Assembly (NCBI GenBank): GCA_050485745.1
Contig: JBJHBY010000127.1
Coordinates: forward strand, 1-9,989
Length of the DNA stretch: 9,989 nt
Direction of reading: 5' to 3'
Source of the DNA: JBJHBY01 sp050485745
GTDB lineage: Bacteria; Pseudomonadota; Gammaproteobacteria; Pseudomonadales; CAMLJR01
Numbering within the stretch: position 1 is the stretch's first letter; each line of letters begins with the position of its first letter. The notes beneath the pieces were generated by a model. The model searched no databases, was not told the origin of the DNA, and saw only the letters and a list, made by a program, of their open reading frames with translations. This document shows positions 1 through 5,359 of the stretch, one piece after another. The translations under genes were made by a program, and so were the position numbers.

Positions 1-301
1 CGGCAGGGATGGTCAGCGCGTCCATGTTGGTCATGGAACAGCCGTCGAAACTGCCAGCGGTGTACTGGTTGATGGATTCGATGTAGTCGTTGATCTGCAC
101 GACCTCGATATTGATGCCGTACTTGTCGGCCCATTTATCAACGATGCCCTGCTCGGCACCGAAACCCCAGGGCATCCAGCCCACGTAGATCGACCAGCAG
201 ATGCGGAAGCTGTCGCGAGCGTGCGCCGGGGCGGCCAGCAAGCCGCACAGACCCAACGCCACGAGGGCGGTTTTCACGAATTTGGTGATGTGTCGGGTCA
301 T
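1..301 (-). CDS. ABC transporter periplasmic substrate-binding protein, urea carboxylase region family (5' part, probable guanidine uptake)
   Basis: The first 100 codons are present and the gene runs off the left edge. The start is ATG at 301-299 with Shine-Dalgarno GGGGAGG at 313-307, five bases upstream. Residues 1-28 form a Sec signal peptide (basic N-terminus, hydrophobic core, AHA cleavage site). The mature protein starts with RDSFRICWSIYVGWMPWG and continues with an EQGIVDKWADKYGI stretch and QYTAGSFDGCSMTNMDAL. These are characteristic of the periplasmic binding proteins named for the urea carboxylase region (the TIGR03427-type family), distant relatives of nitrate/taurine binding proteins. 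Urea carboxylase homologues in such operons are now known in many bacteria to act on guanidine. The guanidine-I riboswitch directly upstream supports guanidine, or a related compound, as the imported substrate. Permease, ATPase and carboxylase genes are expected further left but are not visible. Family assignment is firm; the exact ligand is inferred from context. Confidence 0.92.
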   Translation of the reverse strand, partial: MTRHITKFVKTALVALGLCGLLAAPAHARDSFRICWSIYVGWMPWGFGAEQGIVDKWADKYGINIEVVQINDYIESINQYTAGSFDGCSMTNMDALTIPA

Positions 302-376
302 GATGACCTCCCCTTTGGTGGTTGACACGTCGTTGGCAGCACACAGGAGGAATCAACGGCAGCACGCTGCCATGGA
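302..376 (-). promoter_or_regulatory. Putative expression platform and RBS between the riboswitch and the binding-protein gene
   Basis: This 75-nt stretch links the aptamer to the start codon. It holds the Shine-Dalgarno GGGGAGG (313-307) and an anti-SD-like CCUCCU (350-345). It also has a short hairpin GGCAGC/GCUGCC (371-366 with 363-358) whose 5' arm could instead pair with a second GCUGCC (340-335), and a CGUUG/CAACG pair (358-354 with 335-331) that would place CCUCC in a loop. No U-tract follows any hairpin, so control at translation is more likely than intrinsic termination. The pairings were found by eye and no folding was computed. Confidence 0.5.
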
Positions 377-480
377 CCTCCCGGGCTTTTATCCCGCCGT
401 GTAACCTCCGGGGAGTACCCGCAGGTCGATGGCTCTCGGACCAGTCACCGCTCACACGGCCGGAACCCTAGCCATCCATT
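371..480 (-). ncRNA. Guanidine-I riboswitch (ykkC-yxkD aptamer)
   Basis: Reading the minus strand, all the hallmark conserved blocks occur in order: CTAGGGTTCCGG (471-460), ACTGGTCCGAGAGCC (445-431), then ACACGG followed by CGGGATAAAAGCCCGGGAGG (402-377). P1 can close by pairing ATGGA (479-475) with TCCAT (376-372). These blocks are the signature of the ykkC-yxkD subtype that binds free guanidinium and turns on guanidine export, carboxylation or import genes. It lies 70 nt upstream of a urea-carboxylase-region binding protein on the same strand, a gene type typically controlled by this class. The tetranucleotide in the linker that separates guanidine-I from the ppGpp and PRPP ykkC variants should be checked by alignment, but the gene context fits guanidine. 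Confidence 0.95.
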
Positions 481-491
481 GATGGAACCGG

Positions 492-522
492 ATTGTACGG
501 CAGGCAATGCCACCGTTGTCTC
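492..522 (-). promoter_or_regulatory. Candidate sigma-70 promoter for the riboswitch operon
   Basis: On the minus strand a TACAAT hexamer (497-492; 5 of 6 to TATAAT) sits about 10 nt upstream of the aptamer's first conserved bases. That would place transcription start near 485, just outside P1. A weak -35, GAGACA (522-517), lies 19 bp further upstream, which is long for the spacing. The -10 and its position are convincing; the -35 is not. Confidence 0.45.
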
Positions 523-747
523 GTCCTGTTGTCCACAGCTGTCCCTTCAAGACCCGTGCCAACCCACCGCAGCCCGGTACTTTTTACAGGTGGCGGGCTA
601 TGGGTGGCGGGCGCTTGCAGGCGTCACCGGCCCACGGAAACCCCGCGGAGCTATACAGCCGGACCCAAATTCGCACCAAGACAGTGCACAAAAGCGGCGA
701 GCGCCTCAATCCTGCGCAATGCATCCTTTGCGGAACCTGTCGTGGGC
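523..747. other. Gene-free divergent intergenic region
   Basis: About 225 bp between the riboswitch promoter and the candidate rnk promoter. Three overlapping open frames of about 115 codons exist on the plus strand, but none has a convincing ribosome binding site or a recognisable product, and they run in different frames over the same DNA. The only structure noticed is a 10-bp direct repeat, GGTGGCGGGC, at 589-598 and 603-612, and a short inverted pair GCATCC (721-726)/GGATGC (753-758) that straddles the right boundary. No tRNA or known small RNA was recognised. If the rnk transcript starts further upstream than 783, part of this region would be rnk leader. Confidence 0.5.
589..612. repeat. 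Tandem-like 10-bp direct repeat GGTGGCGGGC
   Basis: GGTGGCGGGC occurs at 589-598 and again at 603-612, separated by TATG, giving a 14-bp period. It lies upstream of both divergent transcription units and could be a pair of regulator half-sites, but G-rich sequence in a high-GC genome makes chance recurrence plausible. Confidence 0.3.
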
Positions 748-776
748 TTGTGGGATGCGGCCAAACAGCGTACAAC
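748..776 (+). promoter_or_regulatory. Candidate sigma-70 promoter for rnk
   Basis: TTGTGG (748-753; first three bases match the -35 consensus) and TACAAC (771-776; 4 of 6 to TATAAT) are separated by exactly 17 bp. Transcription would start near 783, giving a leader of about 60 nt that contains the terminator hairpin. The spacing is ideal but both boxes are imperfect, so an upstream start is equally possible. Confidence 0.35.
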
Positions 777-797
777 TGGAACCGAACGAACGCAGAG

Positions 798-830
798 CAC
801 ACCCGTCGGCCGGCGGGTGTGTTTTTTTTT
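798..830 (+). terminator. Intrinsic terminator in the rnk 5' leader (putative rnk leader attenuator)
   Basis: CACACCCG (798-805) pairs perfectly with CGGGTGTG (814-821), with a GC-rich loop, and is followed at once by nine T residues (822-830). This is a textbook Rho-independent terminator on the plus strand. No plus-strand gene precedes it in the window, and it ends 14 nt before the rnk start codon. A putative attenuator called the rnk leader, with a Rho-independent terminator at its 3' end, has been described upstream of rnk in gammaproteobacteria, and this fits that description. The alternative is the end of an unrecognised small RNA. The terminator is certain as a structure; its role is inferred. 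Confidence 0.8.
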
Positions 831-844
831 GAGGTAGCCAGACC

Positions 845-1255
845 ATGAACAATGCGCCATTGACCCTCAGCAGCCTGGACCTGGAGCGCCTGGAAGCCTT
901 GCTGGAGCGACCGGAGTACGCGCACCTGCCAACGGTAGAACTGCTGCGGGAAGAGCTGGACCGGGCAGAGGTCGTCCAGCCCAGCGCGGTACCCGCCGGG
1001 GAGGTCACCATGAACAGCCGGGTGCGTTTTCGCGACCTCGAACGCGGCACAAGCCTGGAGCGCACCCTGACCTATCCGCAACGGGTTGAAGCCGTCGCCG
1101 ACGGCCTGTCGGTGCTGGCACCGGTGGGTGCAGCCCTGCTCGGCCTCAGTGAAGGCCAGGAAATCGACTGGCCGCTGCCCGACGGCGGCCACACCCGGCT
1201 GCGTATCGAACAGGTGGTCTACCAGCCAGAGGCCGCGGGGGATTTACACCGCTGA
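845..1255 (+). CDS. rnk: Rnk, regulator of nucleoside diphosphate kinase (GreA/GreB-like RNA polymerase-binding protein)
   Basis: 136 aa, the normal Rnk length. Residues 1-45 form the short Rnk N-terminal helical region (LDLERLEALLERPEY, VELLREELDRAEVV). Residues 50-130 form the FKBP-like GreA/GreB C-terminal domain: VTMNSRVRFRDLE, the LTYPQRVE loop, SVLAPVGAALLGLSEGQEIDW, and the closing strand RLRIEQVVYQPEA. Rnk binds the RNA polymerase secondary channel region as a Gre-factor homologue. In enterobacteria and pseudomonads it was identified through effects on nucleoside diphosphate kinase, polyphosphate and alginate. The ATG start has GAGG at 831-834, ten bases upstream. It is transcribed away from the guanidine operon and converges on the histidine kinase gene with a 22-bp gap. 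An intrinsic terminator sits in its leader, suggesting transcription attenuation. Confidence 0.93.
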   Translation: MNNAPLTLSSLDLERLEALLERPEYAHLPTVELLREELDRAEVVQPSAVPAGEVTMNSRVRFRDLERGTSLERTLTYPQRVEAVADGLSVLAPVGAALLGLSEGQEIDWPLPDGGHTRLRIEQVVYQPEAAGDLHR

Positions 1256-1258
1256 GCG

Positions 1259-1270
1259 CGCCCCGGGGCG
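1259..1270. repeat. 12-bp perfect palindrome in the rnk/kinase convergent gap
   Basis: CGCCCCGGGGCG reads the same on both strands and sits in the 22-bp gap between the stop codons of the two convergent genes. It could serve as part of a shared, T-poor bidirectional terminator, but it lacks a loop and a T-tract on either side, so no terminator call is made. Confidence 0.3.
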
Positions 1271-1277
1271 ACGCCGT

Positions 1278-4200
1278 TCAGCCCTCTCCGCCACGCTCCC
1301 CGGGCAACAGCCAATGCAGCAGCAGTTGCTGCATGCGAGGTATATCGATGGGCTTGCCGAGATGATCATTCATGCCGGCCGCCAGGCAAGCCTGGCGGTC
1401 CTGCTCCATGGCATTGGCCGTCATCGCAATCACCGGCAGGTGCCGCCAGCGAACATCGGCGCGGATGCGCCGGGTGGCCTCGAGGCCGTCCATCTCCGGC
1501 ATCTGCACATCCATTAACACCAGATCGACCGGCGTTTGCTCCAGCACTGCCAGGGCCTCGGCGCCGTTGTCCGCCGTCAGTACCTCCAGCTCGAGGCGCC
1601 TGAGCAACTCCACCGCCAGCTGGCGGTTGACGGGATTGTCCTCCGCAAGCAACACGCATTTTCCCCGCAACAGGGTCAGGTACCGATCGCCAGGCATGGA
1701 CTGCCGCAACGGTGAAACGCCGGATGCCTTCGCAGTATCCAGCGCCGCAAACTCCCCATGCTGCGAACCCTGCCCCGGCCGGGGCAGGTTCACAGGAATA
1801 CAGAAATGGAAGCGGCTGCCCTTGCCGGGGCTGCTCTCGACATCGATGTCGCCATTCATCAGGGTCACCAGATGGCGGCAGATGGCCAGGCCAAGGCCGG
1901 TACCGCCGTAGCGCCGCGTCGTGGACGCATCGCCCTGATAAAACGAAGTAAACAGACGTTGCTGCTGTTCCGGACCAATACCAATGCCCGTGTCTTCAAC
2001 GGCAAAGCAGAGCGCGCCGCCGGGCAGCCGTGTGGCGTCCAGCCAGACGCTCAGGCGAATCGAGCCTTTCTCGGTAAAGCGCACCGCATTGCTCACCAGA
2101 TTGGTCAGAACCTGCGACAGACGCAGGCTGTCGCCCCGCAGGATCATCGGTACATCCGGGGCGACGTCGACACTGAAGTCCACGCCCTTGCCCCGGGCCG
2201 GTGCCGCGGCAAGGGTGGTCACCCGGGACAACACTTCGTCCAGACGATAGGGCGCGTCTTCCAGTTGCAGCTGGCCGGCCTCGACCTTGGAAAAATCCAG
2301 AATATCGTTGACCACACCCAGCAGAGCCCGCGCGGCGGCTTCCGTCTTTTCCAGATAACCCCGCTGTTGTGGCGACAGTGCAGTCTGCAGGGCCAGATGG
2401 GTCATGCCCAACACCGCGTTCAGCGGGGTGCGAATCTCGTGGCTCATATTGGCGAGGAAGGCGCTCTTGGTCTCGCTGGCCTGCTCGGCCAGTTCCCGGG
2501 CCCGGCGCAACTCTGCCTCGGTGCGCTTGTGCAGACTGAGATCATAGACCTGGCCCAGCACCATATGCTCGCCGCGCACCACCACCGGCAGCAGCGTGAC
2601 CTGTGCCGGGAACTCGCTGCCATCCGCTCTGCAGTGCAACCATTCAAAACGCTGTGGTTCGCCGGCAACGGCTTGTTGCAGATGATCCCTGGCCGCATCC
2701 ATCGAGGGTCGGCCATCCGGCTGCAGCGGGGGCGAGAAACGCTCGAAGTGATCGAGAAAATCCTGCTCGCGGTCCACACCGAACAGATCGCGGATGGCGG
2801 GGTTGCCATCCACCATGCGAAAATCCTGCCTGACCAGATCCTGCATGACCAGAATGAAGGCATCCCGGGTGTTGTCGAACACCGCGCGAAAACGCGCCTC
2901 CATATGCAGGCGCTCGGAGATATCACGCTGGGTACTGATCACCAGCCAGCCGTCCTGCTCTCGCAGCAGGTTGTAGGTGATCTCCATGGGCAGCTCGCGA
3001 CCATCCCGGGCCAGCGCCGTGCCGCGTCGTGCTCCGCTGGGTTGCCCCGGGTTGAGGCCGATCAGCTTGCGCTCCTCGTAATAGCTCCGGTGCAGGCGTG
3101 GCGGGATCAACTTCTCTACCGGCGCGCCCAGCAGCTCATCCCGGCTGTAACCATAAACCGCCTCCGCCTGACGATTGACCATGACAATGCGGTAGCGGTT
3201 GTCCGACACGACCATCGGGTCCGGAACCGCTTCGAGCAGGGCCATGATCCGCGCCTCGGCGCCCCGACGTGCGGACAAATCGATCACCGTGCCCATCAAC
3301 CCGGTCACGACACCCTGTGCATCACGCAAGGCCTGGCCGTATTCCATGACGTGAATGGCCCGGCCGTCACGATGCAGCAAACGATATTCGATGCAATAGG
3401 GATGACCCGCGGTCACAGCCTGGTCCACAGCGATCGCCACGCGCTCCCGATCAGCCGGCAGAACCAGGTCGCCGAAAGCCATGCCTCCCTCACCGAAGGC
3501 CGAGGTCGGCCAGCCGGTCAGGGTTTCAACATAATCACTGACGAAACGCACGCTCCAGTTGGCGTCCGGCGCGGCGTGATACACCATGCCCGGAATGGTC
3601 GCGACCAGTGTCGTCAGTTCGCGTTCGCGCTCGACCAGCCGTTGACGCGCTTCCATTTCCCGGGTCACGTCCCGCGACAAGCCGTAGATGCCGATGACCT
3701 CACCATCGGGGTTGCGCAGCGGATACTTGCGCGATGCCAGCCAGAGGACCGGGCGCCCGGGGAAGTCATAGCGATTCACGACTTCATCCATCGGCCGGCC
3801 CGTCTTCATGACGTCCAGATCCTGGGCGATATGGGCCTCGGCAACATTGCCGGGGAAGACGTCGCGATCCGAGAGCCCCGGCAGCTTGCGCCAGTCATCG
3901 AGGCCGACCAGTTCAGCGACCTCCTGGCTCGCGGCCAGGTAGCGGTGCTCACGGTCCTTGAAATACATGTAGACACCGGAACCACTGAGCAATGCCCGGA
4001 GCAGACGACCATGCGCGGGATCGCCCCCATCTCCGGTGTCCAATGACCCGGTGGCGGGCTTGTTATCTGCGCCAAGCCACCACAACACCAGCAGCGACAC
4101 CTGCAGGGTCAGTGCGAGGGGCAACCACGGCCATGGTTGTGCGAAGGCAAAGGCCAGGCCCGTCGCCAGAAGGGAAAAAAGGGCCAGGGCTGGAAAAAGA

Positions 4201-4283
4201 ACCCGGCGACCGCTCCAGCGCGATGTGGACAAGCGTTCATCCCCCGGTTTGGCAGGCGTGCCATGCACGCTCCGGCTCATCAT
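1278..4283 (-). CDS. Membrane hybrid sensor histidine kinase, multi-PAS, HisKA-HATPase-REC
   Basis: 1001 aa. Two membrane helices (about 28-48 and 52-71) lie back to back with almost no periplasmic loop, so it is anchored rather than a periplasmic sensor. Four PAS-like domains follow: about 90-210 (SGVYMYFKDREHRYL, DVTRE end), 220-340, 345-457 (MVVSDNRYRIVMVN, QRDISER end) and 462-588. HisKA spans about 605-670 with H-box MSHEIRTPLN, phospho-acceptor His615. The ATPase domain spans about 715-833 with N-box N728/N732, G1 DTGIGIG (764-770) and G2 GGTGLGL (793-799). The receiver domain spans about 875-993 with E881/D882, phospho-acceptor D925 in LVLMDVQMPEMDG, T955 and K977. All catalytic residues are intact. 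No Hpt domain is present, so a separate Hpt partner or direct signalling through the receiver is likely. The start is uncertain: ATG at 4283 has no Shine-Dalgarno, whereas an in-frame TTG at 4232 follows GGGGGA by 7 nt and would remove 17 residues without touching a domain. It diverges from the c-di-GMP genes by 120 bp. Confidence 0.94.
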   Translation of the reverse strand: MMSRSVHGTPAKPGDERLSTSRWSGRRVLFPALALFSLLATGLAFAFAQPWPWLPLALTLQVSLLVLWWLGADNKPATGSLDTGDGGDPAHGRLLRALLSGSGVYMYFKDREHRYLAASQEVAELVGLDDWRKLPGLSDRDVFPGNVAEAHIAQDLDVMKTGRPMDEVVNRYDFPGRPVLWLASRKYPLRNPDGEVIGIYGLSRDVTREMEARQRLVERERELTTLVATIPGMVYHAAPDANWSVRFVSDYVETLTGWPTSAFGEGGMAFGDLVLPADRERVAIAVDQAVTAGHPYCIEYRLLHRDGRAIHVMEYGQALRDAQGVVTGLMGTVIDLSARRGAEARIMALLEAVPDPMVVSDNRYRIVMVNRQAEAVYGYSRDELLGAPVEKLIPPRLHRSYYEERKLIGLNPGQPSGARRGTALARDGRELPMEITYNLLREQDGWLVISTQRDISERLHMEARFRAVFDNTRDAFILVMQDLVRQDFRMVDGNPAIRDLFGVDREQDFLDHFERFSPPLQPDGRPSMDAARDHLQQAVAGEPQRFEWLHCRADGSEFPAQVTLLPVVVRGEHMVLGQVYDLSLHKRTEAELRRARELAEQASETKSAFLANMSHEIRTPLNAVLGMTHLALQTALSPQQRGYLEKTEAAARALLGVVNDILDFSKVEAGQLQLEDAPYRLDEVLSRVTTLAAAPARGKGVDFSVDVAPDVPMILRGDSLRLSQVLTNLVSNAVRFTEKGSIRLSVWLDATRLPGGALCFAVEDTGIGIGPEQQQRLFTSFYQGDASTTRRYGGTGLGLAICRHLVTLMNGDIDVESSPGKGSRFHFCIPVNLPRPGQGSQHGEFAALDTAKASGVSPLRQSMPGDRYLTLLRGKCVLLAEDNPVNRQLAVELLRRLELEVLTADNGAEALAVLEQTPVDLVLMDVQMPEMDGLEATRRIRADVRWRHLPVIAMTANAMEQDRQACLAAGMNDHLGKPIDIPRMQQLLLHWLLPGERGGEG

Positions 4284-4403
4284 AACGCAATACGGTGTCC
4301 GGGACGCCCGAACAGGGGCTGTTGAACTGTTGTCGACAGTGCCTTCGGCAGCAATACCCTCTATGCTAGTGGTCTATACACATATGGCGGCAAGGTCTGA
4401 TTC
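4284..4403. promoter_or_regulatory. Divergent promoter region between the hybrid kinase and the binding-protein/c-di-GMP unit
   Basis: 120 bp that must hold the start signals for both directions. Candidate elements are weak: TATGCT (4362-4367) and TATACA (4375-4380) resemble plus-strand -10 boxes but have no good -35 at 16-18 bp, and TCGACA (4333-4338) resembles a -35 with only a poor -10 (TACCCT, 4355-4360). An inverted repeat at 4326-4340 lies near the middle. The use of one shared control region is suggested by the layout, not shown. Confidence 0.4.
4326..4340. repeat. Inverted repeat ACTGT-N5-ACAGT, possible operator
   Basis: ACTGT (4326-4330) and ACAGT (4336-4340) are perfect inverted half-sites around a 5-bp spacer; the overlapping core TGTCGA(C)A is itself nearly symmetrical. 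It lies between the divergent kinase and binding-protein genes, where a regulator could act on both. The spacing excludes an enterobacterial LexA box (CTGT-N8-ACAG). Confidence 0.3.
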
Positions 4404-4406
4404 TTG
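4391..4406 (+). promoter_or_regulatory. RBS and TTG start of the binding-protein gene, overlapping a 7-codon ORF
   Basis: The binding-protein frame has an in-frame TGA at 4398-4400, so translation cannot start earlier. The first usable codon is TTG at 4404, with AAGG at 4392-4395 eight bases upstream. The next ATG in frame is codon 42, which would delete the signal peptide. A seven-codon ORF (ATG at 4383, peptide MAARSDS) ends in TGA at 4405-4407, overlapping the TTG as TTGA, an arrangement that could couple translation. Confidence 0.6.
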
Positions 4407-5357
4407 AAGCGGCGACTGACATTTCTGACCCTGTTCCTCTGCGCCCTTCTGTCCAGCTGCGGGAGGCCACCCGACAATATACTGCGCATCGGCTCCACCG
4501 TCTGGCCCGGGTACGAGACCCTGTACATGGCGCGGGAGCGAGGTCTGCTGGATGGCTCCAATATCCATTTGGTGGAGATGGCCTCCGGTACCGAGGTCAT
4601 GCATGCCCTGCGCATGGGCAACCTGGAGGCTGCGGCGCTGACACTGGACGAGGCCCTGCGCCTTTCGGCGGAGGGCATCCCCCTGCAGATCGCCCTGATC
4701 TTCAATTTTTCTGTCGGTGGCGACGGCGTTGTCGCCGGTGCCGATGTCAGTGGATTGGATGACCTGCGCGGACGCCGTATTGGCGTCGAGACCGGCGCCA
4801 TCGGCGTCATCATGCTGCAGGCCCTTCTGCAACATTCCGGTCTTGATCAACACGATGTGGACCTGGTTTATCTGGCTATCGACCAGACGCCCGAAGCACT
4901 GCACCAGGGCGATGTCGACGTGATCGTGACCTATGAGCCCTATCTCAGCAGGGCCCGCGAACAGGGCGGCCAGCTGATCTTCGACAGCACCGCCATTCCC
5001 GACATGATCATGGACGTCCTGGTGGTCCGCGAGGATCGCGCGGAGGCCCTTCATCAACCCCTGCGCAGATTGATCGCCGCACACTTCAAGACCCTGGGCT
5101 TTCTGCACGAACAACCACGACAAGCCGCTGAGCTGATGCAGGCGCGCCTGCGTCTGGAACCGGCGGCCGCCCTCGCCACACTGGATGGCCTGGAGCTGCC
5201 GGACCTGGAGGCCAACCGGCGCTGGCTGGAGAATACTGACGGCAGGCTGACCCAGCGCATCGAACGCCTGCAGGGGTTGCTGCTGCGCATGGGCGTCATC
5301 CATGCACCCATCGTACAGCCACCGATACCCAACCCGATGTGGTTACCGGAGTCCTGA
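4404..5357 (+). CDS. Lipoprotein of the nitrate/sulfonate/taurine (NMT1/SsuA-like) substrate-binding family, probable c-di-GMP sensor partner
   Basis: 317 aa, normal for the family. Residues 1-19 are a lipoprotein signal: basic MKRRL, a hydrophobic stretch and lipobox LSSC with Cys19, so the mature protein is membrane-tethered in the periplasm. The two-lobed class II binding-protein fold is indicated by ILRIGSTVWPGYETLYMARERGLL (opening strand and helix of the NMT1/SsuA family), EVMHALRMGNLEAAALTLDEAL, then DLRGRRIGVETGAIGVIMLQALL and DVDVIVTYEPY, the hallmark hinge and second lobe. Family ligands are small anions or pyrimidines such as nitrate, taurine, sulfonates and thiamine precursors; the ligand here is not predictable. 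No permease or ATPase gene follows. Instead the stop is 2 nt before the start of a GGDEF-EAL membrane protein, so it probably acts as its ligand-sensing subunit rather than in transport. The C-terminus ends in a proline-rich tail (QPPIPNPMW). Start choice is TTG, forced by an upstream in-frame stop. Confidence 0.9.
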   Translation: MKRRLTFLTLFLCALLSSCGRPPDNILRIGSTVWPGYETLYMARERGLLDGSNIHLVEMASGTEVMHALRMGNLEAAALTLDEALRLSAEGIPLQIALIFNFSVGGDGVVAGADVSGLDDLRGRRIGVETGAIGVIMLQALLQHSGLDQHDVDLVYLAIDQTPEALHQGDVDVIVTYEPYLSRAREQGGQLIFDSTAIPDMIMDVLVVREDRAEALHQPLRRLIAAHFKTLGFLHEQPRQAAELMQARLRLEPAAALATLDGLELPDLEANRRWLENTDGRLTQRIERLQGLLLRMGVIHAPIVQPPIPNPMWLPES

Positions 5358-5359
5358 CG

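Noticed and set aside
138..455. A 105-codon minus-strand frame overlapping the riboswitch and the binding-protein start
   Set aside because: It reads through the structured aptamer in a different frame from the binding protein, whose signal peptide, RBS and family motifs are clear.
479..848. Three overlapping plus-strand open frames of 113-117 codons between the riboswitch and rnk
   Set aside because: All three frames are open over the same non-coding DNA, none has a good RBS or recognisable protein, and they run through the promoter of the divergent operon and the terminator.
1758..4046. A 762-codon open frame on the plus strand, antisense to the hybrid kinase
   Set aside because: It lies entirely opposite a gene with complete kinase and receiver motifs. 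Its translation has no recognisable domain, is rich in His/Gln/Arg as expected from reverse-complemented high-GC codons, and lacks a convincing RBS.
4326..4340. LexA-type SOS box
   Set aside because: CTGT and ACAG half-sites are present but separated by 5 bp rather than 8, so it does not fit the enterobacterial LexA operator; kept only as a generic inverted repeat.
4374..5303. A 309-codon minus-strand frame opposite the binding-protein gene
   Set aside because: Shadow in a high-GC region; the plus strand has a lipobox and a clear binding-protein fold.
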